From assembly GCF_013282575.1 (NCBI RefSeq), contig NZ_JAAAYE010000002.1, forward strand, positions 62,001 to 126,000: a DNA stretch of 64,000 nucleotides, read 5' to 3'. This document shows, in pieces, positions 18,694 to 27,571 of the stretch. Below the pieces are notes generated by a model. The model was given only the letters and a program-made list of their open reading frames with translations. It made no database searches and was not told where the DNA came from. This DNA is from Paraburkholderia sp. NMBU_R16 (lineage in GTDB: Bacteria > Pseudomonadota > Gammaproteobacteria > Burkholderiales > Burkholderiaceae). How positions within the stretch are numbered: the stretch's first letter is position 1; each line of letters starts with the position of its first letter. Position numbers and translations under genes: made by a program.

Positions 18694-20304
18694 ATGTCTA
18701 GCATCGGACACGATGTAGCCGGTCACGGCCACGCGCATGACGACCATGCGCATGCGACGCCGCATGGCTGGCGCCGGTGGCTGTTCGCCACCAATCACAA
18801 GGACATCGGGACGATGTACCTGGTGTTCTCGTTCACCATGTTCCTGTCGGGTGGGGTGGCGGCGTTGATGATTCGCGCCGAGCTGTTCGAGCCGGGCTTG
18901 CAGATCATGCGTCCCGAGTTCTTCAATCAGCTCACCACGATGCACGGCCTCATCATGGTGTTCGGCGCGATCATGCCGGCGTTCGTGGGTTTCGCGAACT
19001 GGATGATTCCGCTGCAAATCGGCGCAGCCGACATGGCGTTCGCGCGGATGAACAACTTCAGCTTCTGGCTGTTGCCCGCCGCGGCGGCGTTGCTCGTCGG
19101 CTCGTTCTTCGCGCCGGGCGGTGCGACGGCGGCCGGCTGGACGCTCTATGCGCCGCTTTCGACGCAGATGGGCCCCGGTATGGATTTCGCGATTTTCGCG
19201 GTCCACATCATGGGTGCGTCGTCGATCATGGGCAGCATCAACATCATCGTGACGATCCTCAACATGCGCGCACCTGGCATGACGCTGATGAAGATGCCGA
19301 TGTTCGTCTGGACGTGGCTCATCACGGCCTATCTGCTGATCGCCGTCATGCCGGTGCTGGCCGGTGCGATCACGATGTTGCTGTTCGATCGTCATTTCGG
19401 CACCTCGTTCTTCAACGCGGCCGGCGGCGGCGACCCGGTGATGTATCAGCACATCTTCTGGTTCTTCGGCCACCCCGAGGTCTACATCATGATTCTGCCG
19501 GCGTTCGGCATCATCTCCCAGGTGATCCCGGCGTTCTCGCGCAAGCCGCTGTTCGGCTATAGCTCGATGGTCTATGCGACGGCTTCGATCGCGATCCTCT
19601 CGTTCATGGTCTGGGCGCACCACATGTTCGTGACGGGCATGCCGGTCACGGGTCAGCTGTTCTTCATGTACGCGACGATGCTGATCGCCGTGCCGACGGG
19701 CGTAAAGGTGTTCAACTGGCTGGCCACCATGTGGCGTGGCTCGTTGACGTTCGAAACGCCCATGTTGTTCGCGATCGGCTTTCTCTTCGTGTTCACGATG
19801 GGCGGCTTCACCGGTCTCATGCTGGCGATGGCTCCGCTCGACATCCAGTACCACGGCACCTATTTCGTCGTCGCGCACTTTCACTACGTGCTCGTTGCGG
19901 GCTCGTTGTTCGCGCTGTTCTCAGGGTGGTACTACTGGGCGCCGAAGTGGACAGGCTGGATGTACAACGAGACGCGCGGCAAGATCCACTTCTGGGCGTC
20001 GATGATTTTCTTCAACCTGACGTTCTTCCCGATGCACTTCGTGGGTCTCGCGGGCATGCCGCGCCGATATGCTGATTACCCGGCGCAGTTCACGGATTGG
20101 AACCAGGTTGCGACGATCGGCGCATTCGGCTTCGGTCTCGCGCAAGTCTATTTCCTGTTCGCTGTCGTACTGCCGGCCTATCGCGGCGGTGGCGAACTCG
20201 AGAAAGCATCCGACAAGCCGTGGGACGGCGCGATGGGCCTCGAGTGGACGGTGCCGAGCCCGGCTCCGTTCCATACGTTCGAGAATCCCCCGACGGTAGA
20301 GTGA
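18694..20304 (+). CDS. ctaD: Cytochrome c oxidase subunit I
   Basis: 536 residues with twelve predicted membrane helices. The N terminus is His/Asp-rich (HAHDDHAHATPHGW). Heme a, heme a3 and CuB ligands are visible: His in TTMHGLIMVF, the His/Tyr pair in FFGHPEVYIMIL, the two His of WAHHMFVTG, and the two His in VVAHFHYVL. It is the catalytic oxygen-reducing subunit. It is 52 bases downstream of coxB. The CuB site is complete, so copper must be inserted by some chaperone, yet the usual gene (ctaG/cox11) is missing just downstream. Confidence 0.97.
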   Translation: MSSIGHDVAGHGHAHDDHAHATPHGWRRWLFATNHKDIGTMYLVFSFTMFLSGGVAALMIRAELFEPGLQIMRPEFFNQLTTMHGLIMVFGAIMPAFVGFANWMIPLQIGAADMAFARMNNFSFWLLPAAAALLVGSFFAPGGATAAGWTLYAPLSTQMGPGMDFAIFAVHIMGASSIMGSINIIVTILNMRAPGMTLMKMPMFVWTWLITAYLLIAVMPVLAGAITMLLFDRHFGTSFFNAAGGGDPVMYQHIFWFFGHPEVYIMILPAFGIISQVIPAFSRKPLFGYSSMVYATASIAILSFMVWAHHMFVTGMPVTGQLFFMYATMLIAVPTGVKVFNWLATMWRGSLTFETPMLFAIGFLFVFTMGGFTGLMLAMAPLDIQYHGTYFVVAHFHYVLVAGSLFALFSGWYYWAPKWTGWMYNETRGKIHFWASMIFFNLTFFPMHFVGLAGMPRRYADYPAQFTDWNQVATIGAFGFGLAQVYFLFAVVLPAYRGGGELEKASDKPWDGAMGLEWTVPSPAPFHTFENPPTVE

Positions 20305-20382
20305 ACGGCCGGCCCCCGGTGGGCCGCATAGCATGCGCGCCGGGCGGTATGGGCCGCCCGGCATGAACGAGCAGTACGAAGG

Positions 20383-20517
20383 ATGACTCTGGATCCACAA
20401 AAAAGACGATCGCCGGCGCAGATGCGCGCCGGCAACCTGCGGCTGGCCTTGATCCTGATCGGTGTCGTCGCCGTCTTCTTTTTGGGTGCCGTCGTCAAGC
20501 AGTGGCTGGTCCGTTGA
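20383..20517 (+). CDS. Cytochrome oxidase small assembly protein
   Basis: 44 residues (MTLDPQKRRSPAQMRAGNLR..., ending VVKQWLVR) with one membrane helix (LALILIGVVAVFFLGAVV). Small proteins of this kind sit between coxA and the assembly genes in Burkholderiaceae and carry this name in annotations; direct functional evidence is lacking. The TGA stop overlaps an ATG of the next frame (TGATG at 20515-20519), so translation is probably coupled to the DUF2970 gene. Confidence 0.75.
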   Translation: MTLDPQKRRSPAQMRAGNLRLALILIGVVAVFFLGAVVKQWLVR

Positions 20518-20528
20518 TGGAGGCGGCC

Positions 20529-20732
20529 ATGGAACAGAAGGGCAAGAGCAGTTTCGCTCGGACGATGAAAGCGGTGATGTGGTCATTTTTCGGCGTACGC
20601 AGGAGCCGCGACCACGCGGCCGATGCGACGCAGTTGAACCCGCTGCATGTGATCGCGGCGGCGGTGATCGCGGCGGCCGTATTCATCGGTGTATTGATCG
20701 CAATCGTGCATATGGTGGTCAGTAAGGGCTGA
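20529..20732 (+). CDS. DUF2970 single-pass membrane protein
   Basis: 67 residues from the ATG at 20529, five bases after GGAGG. An ATG at 20517 overlaps the preceding stop and would add four residues. It belongs to DUF2970: a basic amphipathic N terminus (SFARTMKAVMWSFFGVRRSRD) and one C-terminal membrane helix (VIAAAVIAAAVFIGVLIAIVHM). The function is unknown; it is always found with oxidase genes. In related genomes cox11 lies between it and the preceding small gene, and that gene is absent here. Confidence 0.78.
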   Translation: MEQKGKSSFARTMKAVMWSFFGVRRSRDHAADATQLNPLHVIAAAVIAAAVFIGVLIAIVHMVVSKG

Positions 20733-20786
20733 AGCGCTCACTGGCACAACAAATTGGACTGACTGGACTGAAGTGGAGAATCAACA

Positions 20787-21644
20787 ATGAGCGGTCAAAA
20801 CGATAGCCCGTATTACTTCGTGCCGAATCCGTCCCGGCACCCGGTCACTGCGTCCGTCGGCGTCTTGATCATGCTCGGATCGCTCGGGCTCTGGCTCAAC
20901 GAAAGCCCGTGGGCGCCCTATACGATGTTCGCCGGGCTGCTTTGGTTGCTGTTCGTGTTGTGGCACTGGTTTGGCGACGCCATTTCCGAATCGGAAGGCG
21001 GGATGTACGGCAAGCGTGTCGATACGTCGTACCGCTGGAGCATGAGCTGGTTCATCTTCTCCGAAGTCATGTTCTTCGGCGCGTTCTTCGGTGCGCTCTT
21101 CTACGCGCGCGAAATCGCGATGCATCAGCTCGGCAGCCTCGACTACAAGCTGATCTGGCCGGATTTCAGCGCCGTATGGCCGAACGAGGGTCCGGCAGCA
21201 CTCGCCGGCCACTTCAAGTCGATGACGCCGTGGCCGGTGCCGACGATCAACACGGCCTTGCTGCTGAGCTCGGGCGCGACGCTGACGGTGTCGCACCACG
21301 CGCTGCGCGACAACCATCGGACGAAGGCGATCGCGTGGCTCGCCGCGACGGTCCTGCTCGGCATCACGTTCCTCTTCATGCAGGGCTTCGAGTACTTCCA
21401 TGCGTACAACGAGTTGAACCTGACGCTGGCCTCGGGCGTGTACGGCTCGACCTTCTTCCTGCTGACGGGCTTTCACGGCTTCCACGTGTTTCTTGGCGGA
21501 ACGATGCTCTCAGTCGTGCTGGTGCGGTTGATCCGCGGTCACTTCACGGCCGATCACCACTTCGCGTTCGAAGGCGCCGCGTGGTACTGGCACTTCGTCG
21601 ACGTCGTCTGGCTGGGGCTTTACGTCGTCGTCTACTGGCTTTGA
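20787..21644 (+). CDS. ctaE: Cytochrome c oxidase subunit III
   Basis: 285 residues with seven predicted membrane helices. It starts MSGQNDSPYYFVPNPSRHP. Family segments include MSWFIFSEVMFFGAFFGALFYAR, FLFMQGFEYFHAYNELNLTL, FLLTGFHGFHVFLGG and the end AAWYWHFVDVVWLGLYVVVYWL. Subunit III stabilises the catalytic core. The ribosome site is TGGAGA. It is followed by a probable terminator (21728-21763). Confidence 0.97.
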   Translation: MSGQNDSPYYFVPNPSRHPVTASVGVLIMLGSLGLWLNESPWAPYTMFAGLLWLLFVLWHWFGDAISESEGGMYGKRVDTSYRWSMSWFIFSEVMFFGAFFGALFYAREIAMHQLGSLDYKLIWPDFSAVWPNEGPAALAGHFKSMTPWPVPTINTALLLSSGATLTVSHHALRDNHRTKAIAWLAATVLLGITFLFMQGFEYFHAYNELNLTLASGVYGSTFFLLTGFHGFHVFLGGTMLSVVLVRLIRGHFTADHHFAFEGAAWYWHFVDVVWLGLYVVVYWL

Positions 21645-21727
21645 TCCTGGCTGGCGGGCACGTGCCTCGCGCGAGGTGCCTGCTCCGCCGCAGCCCGCGC
21701 TTCGAATATCGGACTGCCCAGGCTTTG

Positions 21728-21763
21728 ACGCCGCCTTCGAGACGATCGGGGCGGCGTTTGTCT
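21728..21763 (+). terminator. Probable terminator after coxC/ctaE
   Basis: ACGCCGCC (21728-21735) pairs with GGCGGCGT (21750-21757), followed by a T-rich tail (TTGTCTTT). It lies between ctaE and the convergent DUF2909 gene. Confidence 0.6.
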
Positions 21764-21804
21764 TTATAGTCCTCGATGGACCCCGGCGTGCAACGAACCG
21801 GCGA

Positions 21805-22014
21805 TCAATGTCCGAGCGGAATTCGGTTGTACTGAATCCAGCCGAGCCAGTGCGCGATCAGGATGAACAGGAAAAGCGAGATCGACAGGCCCACGCGCGT
21901 GGCAAGCGACCAGACCATGCGCTTCGTGCGCCCCCGGTCATGCATCATGAAGTAGAGCGCCGATGCCATGCTGGCGATGATGAGGACGAAAGCGATAGCG
22001 ATGATGATGTGCAT
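21805..22014 (-). CDS. DUF2909 twin-helix membrane protein
   Basis: 69 residues with two membrane helices (IIIAIAFVLIIASMASALYFMM and VGLSISLFLFILIAHWLGWI) separated by a short basic loop (HDRGRTKRMVWSLATR). It belongs to DUF2909, found within cytochrome oxidase clusters in betaproteobacteria. It is the only minus-strand gene in the cluster, between ctaE and the SURF1 gene. The function is unknown; an assembly role is inferred from context only. Confidence 0.8.
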   Translation of the reverse strand: MHIIIAIAFVLIIASMASALYFMMHDRGRTKRMVWSLATRVGLSISLFLFILIAHWLGWIQYNRIPLGH

Positions 22015-22110
22015 GGAATCAACGAATATTCGGCATTACGAAGCAGTAGCCGCAATTATCTCACCCGTTCGCCGCGCATGGGCGTGCGATGACCGTATAG
22101 CGGACGCCGC

Positions 22111-22815
22111 ATGAAATTCCGCCTGATTCCCACGCTGTTGATCCTCTTCGTGATGGCGGTGACGATCCGGCTCGGTTTTTGGCAGCTCGATCGCGCCCAT
22201 CGGAAGGAAGCGATCGAGTCCCGAATCTCGCGTTACGAAAGCGCGCCGCCGCAGATCGTGACAAAGGCACCGATCGCGGCTCAGGCGATCGAATATCACC
22301 GCGTGCGCGCCTACGGACGCTTTGTGCCGCAGCGCGTGGTCTATCTCGACAATCGACCGTACCGCGATCAGCCGGGCTTTTATGTGGTGATGCCGCTTCA
22401 ACTGGCCGACGGCGGCTATATTCTCGTCAACCGCGGCTGGTTGCCGCGCAACGCCGATGTGCGCACGGCAATCGCTCCATACTCGACGCCCGCTGGCGAC
22501 CTCTGGATCGAAGGCATCGCCCGCGGCAACGCTTCTCGTGCATTCGAGCTTGGCGAGGGCGGCTCGGCGGCGCATCAGCCGATCCGGCAAAATCTCGACA
22601 CGGCCGCCTATGCGGCGGAGACCGGATTGCCGCTTCAACCGTTCGTGATTCAGCAGACGAACGATACCGGCGATCGGCTCGTGCGCGATTGGCCGGCCCC
22701 GACCACCGGCGTCGAGCGCAACTACGGTTATATGCTGCAGTGGTGGGGCATGGCCGCCGCGGCATTGGCGTTCGGTCTATATGCGGCGCGACGTGCCGCG
22801 AAGAAAGCGACTTGA
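22111..22815 (+). CDS. SURF1-family oxidase assembly protein
   Basis: 234 residues. One membrane helix at each end (about residues 4-20, LIPTLLILFVMAVTIRLGFW, and near 205-225) flanks a large periplasmic domain. Family motifs: GFWQLDRAHRKEA, the VYLDNRPYRDQPGFYVV segment, LVNRGWLPRNAD and the C-terminal RNYGYMLQWWGMAAAALAFGLY. SURF1 helps insert heme a into subunit I. The next gene follows 12 bases later. Confidence 0.92.
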   Translation: MKFRLIPTLLILFVMAVTIRLGFWQLDRAHRKEAIESRISRYESAPPQIVTKAPIAAQAIEYHRVRAYGRFVPQRVVYLDNRPYRDQPGFYVVMPLQLADGGYILVNRGWLPRNADVRTAIAPYSTPAGDLWIEGIARGNASRAFELGEGGSAAHQPIRQNLDTAAYAAETGLPLQPFVIQQTNDTGDRLVRDWPAPTTGVERNYGYMLQWWGMAAAALAFGLYAARRAAKKAT

Positions 22816-22827
22816 AGAGGTTTTCGT

Positions 22828-23460
22828 TTGTCTATGCCGTCCACTCGTTCCCCGAATTCACCTGAGCGCGCCACACGAGGTTCCTGGCGGCGCGGCCGCT
22901 GGGTGTTGCTGCTGCTTGCGCTCGTGAGCGCCGCTCCGGTCATTGCGTCGTATCTCGCTTATTACGTATTCAAGCCAAGCCTCGGTACGACCAACTACGG
23001 CACGCTCGTCGAGCCTCAACGTCCGATCCCCGAAGGGCTCGTCGTGACGGATGAATCGGGCAAGCCGATGAAGCTCGCTTCGCTGCGCGGCGTATGGCTG
23101 ATGATCGCTGCCGATACGAGTGCGTGCGACAAGGCGTGTGCAACGAAGCTCTATTTCATGCGCCAGATTCGTGCGACGCAGGCCGGCGAACGGGAGCGCA
23201 TCGTCACCATATGGCTGCGTACCGATCAGTCGCCGGTGCCCGATGCCATCAAGACGGCTTATGCCGACACGCGCATGCTCGTCGCCGACCCGGCTGCCGT
23301 CGCCGCTTGGTTGCCTGCCGAAACGGGCACGCACGATACCGACCACATCTATCTCGTGGACCCGAACGGCAACCTCATGATGCGTTTTCCGAAGAACCCG
23401 AACCCGAGCAAGATCAAGGGCGATGTGACGAAGCTGCTCAAATGGTCGAGCATCGGATGA
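22828..23460 (+). CDS. SCO-like thioredoxin-fold membrane protein of the oxidase cluster
   Basis: 210 residues from a TTG at 22828, seven bases after GAAGAGG; an ATG at 22834 would remove two residues. One N-terminal membrane helix (about residues 25-47) precedes a thioredoxin-like domain. It contains Cys100-Asp-Lys-Ala-Cys104 and, near the end, His173 in TDHIYLVDPNGNLMMRF. This is the same CxxxC...His arrangement as the copper chaperone SCO at 25534-26145, where the equivalents are CPDVC and DHTAASYVFDP. Annotations usually call it only a transmembrane protein. I infer a copper- or redox-assembly role from these residues and from the neighbours. Confidence 0.75.
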   Translation: MSMPSTRSPNSPERATRGSWRRGRWVLLLLALVSAAPVIASYLAYYVFKPSLGTTNYGTLVEPQRPIPEGLVVTDESGKPMKLASLRGVWLMIAADTSACDKACATKLYFMRQIRATQAGERERIVTIWLRTDQSPVPDAIKTAYADTRMLVADPAAVAAWLPAETGTHDTDHIYLVDPNGNLMMRFPKNPNPSKIKGDVTKLLKWSSIG

Positions 23461-23502
23461 CGCGGGGGCTGCCTTGGCGGGCGCAGTGATTAGGGATCCG
23501 AA

Positions 23503-24612
23503 ATGTTTTTAGTTCAACTTGCGCTGATCGGTCTGTGCATCGCGCTGCTGCCGCTCAGCTATGTCTGGGTCAAAGCCAGCGACGACAAATTTCGCAAGCT
23601 CGTCTGGGTGACGACATTCCTTACGCTCGACCTCGTCATGTTCGGCGGCTTCACGCGGCTGACCGATTCGGGGCTCGGTTGCCCAGATTGGCCGGGCTGC
23701 TACGGCACGGCGTCGCCGTTCATCGCGCATGCGCAAATTGCCGCGGCCCACGCGGCGCTGCCGACAGGACCGGTCAGCATGACCAAGGCCTGGATCGAAA
23801 TGATCCACCGCTATTTCGCGATGGCTATCGGTGTGCTGATCGTCGCGCAGACGCTGATCGCCTGGGTCGCACGTATCAAGCGCCGCCCGCTCGGCGTGTC
23901 GCCGTGGTGGCCGACCGCGCTCTTTGCGCTGATCGGCGTGCAGGGCATCTTCGGTGCCTGGACGGTCACGATGAAGCTTCAGCCCATCATCGTCACGACG
24001 CACCTGCTGCTCGGCCTCGCATTGCTGGGCTCGCTGGGATGGCTCGCCGCGCGCGTCACGCCGATGCCGGCGTACGAGCCGGGCGCCGCACGCTATCGCA
24101 CCGCGGCACTCGTCGGGCTGACGCTGCTCGTCGTGCAGATCGCCTTGGGCGGCTGGGTCAGTACCAACTATGCTGTGCTGGCGTGCACCGATTTCCCGAC
24201 CTGCAACGGGCAATGGATTCCGTCGATGGACTTCGCGCACGGTTTTCATCTCTGGCGCGCGCTCGGCATGACGAGCGACGGAGACGCCATCACGCAAGAC
24301 GCACTCGTGGCGATTCACTGGACGCATCGCACGTTCGCGTTCGTGGTGATTGCCTATCTGGTCTGGCTGGCGCTCCAATTGCGGCGGTATGCCTCGCTCG
24401 CGCGTCCCGCGATGGGCGTGCTGGTCGTCATCGCGGTGCAATTCGCCACCGGCCTGTCGAATATCGTGCTAGCGTGGCCGCTGCCGATCGCGGTCGCGCA
24501 TAACGGCGGCGCTGCCGTCCTGCTGCTTTTGCTCGTTGTGCTAAACTTTCGAACCGCTTCCAGCCGTCCCGGCCGCGCGGCGCTTGCAGCGCGCGGCACC
24601 GCAACCGCGTGA
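23503..24612 (+). CDS. ctaA: Heme A synthase
   Basis: 369 residues with about eight membrane helices and internal twofold symmetry, typical of the COX15/CtaA family. The ligand-type His and loop motifs are visible in [45 protein letters not shown] and [14 protein letters not shown]. It oxidises the C8 methyl of heme O to the formyl of heme A. Its stop overlaps a GTG of the ctaB frame, which supports translational coupling of the two heme A genes. Confidence 0.95.
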   Translation: MFLVQLALIGLCIALLPLSYVWVKASDDKFRKLVWVTTFLTLDLVMFGGFTRLTDSGLGCPDWPGCYGTASPFIAHAQIAAAHAALPTGPVSMTKAWIEMIHRYFAMAIGVLIVAQTLIAWVARIKRRPLGVSPWWPTALFALIGVQGIFGAWTVTMKLQPIIVTTHLLLGLALLGSLGWLAARVTPMPAYEPGAARYRTAALVGLTLLVVQIALGGWVSTNYAVLACTDFPTCNGQWIPSMDFAHGFHLWRALGMTSDGDAITQDALVAIHWTHRTFAFVVIAYLVWLALQLRRYASLARPAMGVLVVIAVQFATGLSNIVLAWPLPIAVAHNGGAAVLLLLLVVLNFRTASSRPGRAALAARGTATA

Positions 24613-24617
24613 CTCTC

Positions 24618-25523
24618 ATGGACAGCACAACGCTCCCTCATACTCTCGGCTCCCGGTTTTCGCAGTACTTCGCGCTGACGAAGCCGCGGGTCACGCAGCT
24701 CGCGGTTTTCTGCGCGGTGATCGGCATGTTTCTGTCGACGCCGGGCATGGTGCCGTGGACTGTTTTGATCGGCGGCACCGTCGGTATCTGGCTGCTCGCG
24801 GGCGCCGCGTTCGCGATCAACTGCCTCGTCGAGCAGAAGATCGATTCGATGATGCGGCGCACGGCATGGCGGCCTTCCGCGCGCGGCGAGATCACCACGA
24901 CGCAGATCCTGCTGTTTTCGGCTGTGCTCGGCGGCCTGGGCATGTGGACGCTCTATACCTTCACGAATGCGCTGACGATGTGGCTCACGCTGGCCACCTT
25001 CGTCGGCTATGCCGTGGTCTACACGCTGCTGCTCAAACCGGCCACGCCGCAAAACATCGTGATCGGCGGCGCATCGGGTGCGATGCCCCCCGCGCTCGGC
25101 TGGGCCGCGGTGACGGGCGCGGTCCCCGGGGATGCCTGGATTCTCGTTTTGATCATTTTCGTCTGGACGCCGCCGCATTTCTGGTCGCTTGCGTTGTATC
25201 GCCGCCAGGACTACGAAAACGCCGGCCTCCCGATGCTACCGAACACGCACGGGGAGCAGTTCACGCGTCTGCATATTCTGCTTTACACGATCGTGCTCTT
25301 CGTCGTGACGCTGATGCCGTTCATTTCGGGCATGAGCGGAGCGGTGTACCTGAGTGCGGCCGTCCTGCTCGGCGCCATCTTTCTCGCCTATGCGTGGAAG
25401 ATCTATCGCGAGTACTCCGACGCGCTCGCGCGCAAGACGTTTCGCTATTCGATCATCTACTTGTCGCTGCTCTTTGCCGCGCTGCTCGTCGATCACTATG
25501 CGCGCGCACTGCTCGGTGCGTGA
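24618..25523 (+). CDS. ctaB: Protoheme IX farnesyltransferase (heme O synthase)
   Basis: 301 residues from the ATG at 24618 ([25 protein letters not shown]). A GTG at 24609, overlapping the ctaA stop, is also in frame. It is a UbiA-type prenyltransferase with nine membrane helices. The first prenyl-diphosphate-binding region is at [22 protein letters not shown] (with D/N-rich residues) and the second at [14 protein letters not shown]. It makes heme O from protoheme and farnesyl diphosphate, the substrate for CtaA. Confidence 0.96.
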   Translation: MDSTTLPHTLGSRFSQYFALTKPRVTQLAVFCAVIGMFLSTPGMVPWTVLIGGTVGIWLLAGAAFAINCLVEQKIDSMMRRTAWRPSARGEITTTQILLFSAVLGGLGMWTLYTFTNALTMWLTLATFVGYAVVYTLLLKPATPQNIVIGGASGAMPPALGWAAVTGAVPGDAWILVLIIFVWTPPHFWSLALYRRQDYENAGLPMLPNTHGEQFTRLHILLYTIVLFVVTLMPFISGMSGAVYLSAAVLLGAIFLAYAWKIYREYSDALARKTFRYSIIYLSLLFAALLVDHYARALLGA

Positions 25524-25533
25524 CATCGAGGCC

Positions 25534-26145
25534 ATGTTCGTCCATTTCCTCGCGCGTCGCACGCGCATCGTGCTCGCTGCATGCGCGGCCGGTATCGTGC
25601 TCGCGCTGACCGGTTGCGGCAACAAGGCGCCGGCGTTCGACAATCTCGATATCACGGGTAACTCGCAATTCGGCTCGGCGTTCGCGTTACCCGACACGAA
25701 CGGCAAGACGCGCACGCTCGGCGATTTCAAAGGCAAGGCTGTCGTTCTCTTTCTCGGCTACACGCACTGCCCCGACGTTTGCCCGACCACGATGGCCGAA
25801 CTCTCGCAGGCGATGCAGCAACTCGGCTCCGACGCGGCGCGCGTGCAAGTGCTCTTCGTGACCCTCGACCCGGCGCGCGACACGCCGGAAGTGCTGTCGC
25901 AATACGTGCATGCTTTCAACCCGTCGTTCATCGGTTTGCGGCCGAGCGACGCGCAACTGGCCCGGTTCGCCAAGGACTTCCGCATCTACTACGCGAAAGT
26001 GCCCGGCAAGACGCCCGATAGCTACACCATGGACCATACCGCCGCCAGCTACGTATTCGATCCCTCGGGCAAACTGCGACTCTTTGCACGCGATGGCCAA
26101 GGCGCTGAGCCTTGGGTGCACGATCTGAAGTTGCTGCTCGACTGA
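25534..26145 (+). CDS. SCO1/SenC-family copper chaperone lipoprotein
   Basis: 203 residues from the ATG at 25534 after CGAGG. The lipobox is LALTGC with lipid Cys28. The thioredoxin fold carries Cys79-Pro-Asp-Val-Cys83 and His168 in MDHTAASYVFDP, the three copper ligands of SCO proteins. It delivers copper to, or reduces, the CuA site of subunit II. It starts 10 bases after ctaB and is the last gene of the oxidase cluster; metQ follows after a 212-base gap. Confidence 0.94.
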   Translation: MFVHFLARRTRIVLAACAAGIVLALTGCGNKAPAFDNLDITGNSQFGSAFALPDTNGKTRTLGDFKGKAVVLFLGYTHCPDVCPTTMAELSQAMQQLGSDAARVQVLFVTLDPARDTPEVLSQYVHAFNPSFIGLRPSDAQLARFAKDFRIYYAKVPGKTPDSYTMDHTAASYVFDPSGKLRLFARDGQGAEPWVHDLKLLLD

Positions 26146-26256
26146 TTTCCAGTTGAGCTTTTCGTCGGCCGATGCCGTGATAAACACGGGTCGTGTTGCG
26201 TCGCGACAGTCGGTGCGCTAGCCGGAGAACGCCGCTCTGGGCCGCGCCCTCGCGCC

Positions 26257-26270
26257 GCATATCGATATGC
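26257..26270. repeat. Perfect 14-bp palindrome upstream of metQ
   Basis: GCATATCGATATGC reads the same on both strands. It sits 87 bases before the metQ ATG in the 212-base gap after the SCO gene. It looks like an operator for a dimeric regulator. I do not recognise the protein; it is not a MetJ box. Confidence 0.5.
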
Positions 26271-26357
26271 CATCATCGTATTTTGCGGTGCAGCACGCGT
26301 GTGAGACGATGGACCTCGCTGTATCGAACGTTCATCCATCAAGAAAGCGAGTTCCCC

Positions 26358-27185
26358 ATGCAGTCCAAAACGCTTCCCCAAACGCTACTGAAATTCCTCC
26401 TCGCCGCGACGACGGGTGCGGCGCTGGTCATGAGCACCGGCGCGTGCGCGCAAGACAAGCCGATCAAGGTGGGTGTGATCGCAGGCCCCGATTCGCAGAC
26501 CTGGCAGGTTGTCAAGAAGGTGGCGAAACAGAAAGAAGGGCTCGATATCAAACTCGTCGAATTCAACGATTACGTGCAGCCGAACGCGGCGCTCGACGCG
26601 GGCGATCTCGACGCCAACGCGTTTCAGCATCAACCTTATCTCGACAGCCAGATCAGGCAACGGGGCTACAAGATCGTCAACGTCGGGCTGACCTATATCT
26701 CCCCGCTCGGCATCTATTCGAAGAAGCTCAAATCGCTGAAGGACCTGCCGCAGGGTGCGAAGGTATCGCTGCCCAACGACCCGTCGAACGAGAACCGCGC
26801 GCTGCTGCTGCTACAAGCGCAAGGTGTCGTCAAGCTGAAGGCGGGAGCCGGCGCGAACGGCACCAACGCGACGCCGCTCGATATCGAATCGAACCCGAAG
26901 AAGATCAAGCTCGTGGAATTGGACGCCGCGCAGTTGCCGCGCTCGCTCGACGATGTCGATGCGGCCGCGATCAACACCAACTATGCCCTCTCGGCAGGGC
27001 TCCAACCGGTGAAGGATGCGATCGCCCGGGAGGATGTGCATAGTCCGTACGCGAACCTCATCGCGGTGCGCACGCAGGACAAAAGCAAGCCTTGGGTGAA
27101 AAAGCTCGTGGCGGCGTACCAATCGCCGGAAGTCCGCCAGTTCATCAACAGCGAATTCAAGGGTGCGGTCGTGCCGTCGTTCTAA
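26358..27185 (+). CDS. metQ: MetQ/NlpA-family substrate-binding lipoprotein
   Basis: 275 residues, starting MQSKTLPQTLLKFLLAATT, with a signal peptide ending near Cys30 (STGAC, a weak lipobox). The NlpA fold is clear: KVGVIAGPDSQTWQ, DYVQPNAALDAGDLDANAFQH and AAINTNYALSAGL. Such proteins bind methionine or related ligands for the MetNI importer. No metN or metI gene is adjacent, so this is an orphan binding protein here and its ligand is uncertain. It is followed by a terminator and the nag operon. Confidence 0.9.
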   Translation: MQSKTLPQTLLKFLLAATTGAALVMSTGACAQDKPIKVGVIAGPDSQTWQVVKKVAKQKEGLDIKLVEFNDYVQPNAALDAGDLDANAFQHQPYLDSQIRQRGYKIVNVGLTYISPLGIYSKKLKSLKDLPQGAKVSLPNDPSNENRALLLLQAQGVVKLKAGAGANGTNATPLDIESNPKKIKLVELDAAQLPRSLDDVDAAAINTNYALSAGLQPVKDAIAREDVHSPYANLIAVRTQDKSKPWVKKLVAAYQSPEVRQFINSEFKGAVVPSF

Positions 27186-27213
27186 GCCCCAGACGTCGAT
27201 CCGACGCGCTGAG

Positions 27214-27243
27214 AAAGCCAGCCCTCCCGGGCTGGCTTTGTTT
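27214..27243 (+). terminator. Rho-independent terminator after metQ
   Basis: AAAGCCAGCCC (27214-27224) pairs with GGGCTGGCTTT (27229-27239) around a 4-base loop, with a short T-rich tail, 29 bases after the metQ stop. Confidence 0.85.
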
Positions 27244-27413
27244 CGTTGTGCGGCGGCAATCGGTGACCATCGCGGCCCCCTTGCAACGTCCACTGGGCTC
27301 CGGGTTCGGGTAAATCCCGATGCCCGGTCATGGCGACCATCGGCCCCGTCGTGAGCCTGAAATCCTTTCCAGACAAGGCTTTCGAGCATTTATCGGTGCT
27401 CCGTACGCGTGAA

Positions 27414-27441
27414 TTGACTGGTATTATTGTGGTTATATAAT
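27414..27441 (+). promoter_or_regulatory. Strong sigma-70 promoter of the nag operon
   Basis: TTGACT (27414-27419), a 16-base spacer and a perfect TATAAT (27436-27441). The spacer is AT-rich and includes an ACTGGT motif resembling one half of GntR-type (DasR/NagR) GlcNAc operators. I could not find the matching second half. The expected transcription start near 27448 leaves a leader of about 124 bases before nagA. Confidence 0.85.
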
Positions 27442-27571
27442 GGGCTCCAATTCGCAGCCCAGCCACGCACGTCCCAGCGCAGCTTGCTGCCCTCGAACCG
27501 CCGATGTTCGCGCTGGCCTGGATCGTGCGCCCCCATCCGCTGTTCCCCGCAATATCGAAATCGAATATCCC

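Noticed and set aside
18658-19884. A 408-codon open frame antisense to ctaD
   Set aside because: It is a shadow of the oxidase subunit I gene and resembles other antisense frames in the window.
20741-20760. TGGCAC before coxC as a sigma-54 promoter
   Set aside because: No TTGC at the fixed spacing; the -12 element is absent.
20754-20771. Short direct repeat TGGACTGA before coxC
   Set aside because: Only two copies of eight bases, without any other signal; probably chance.
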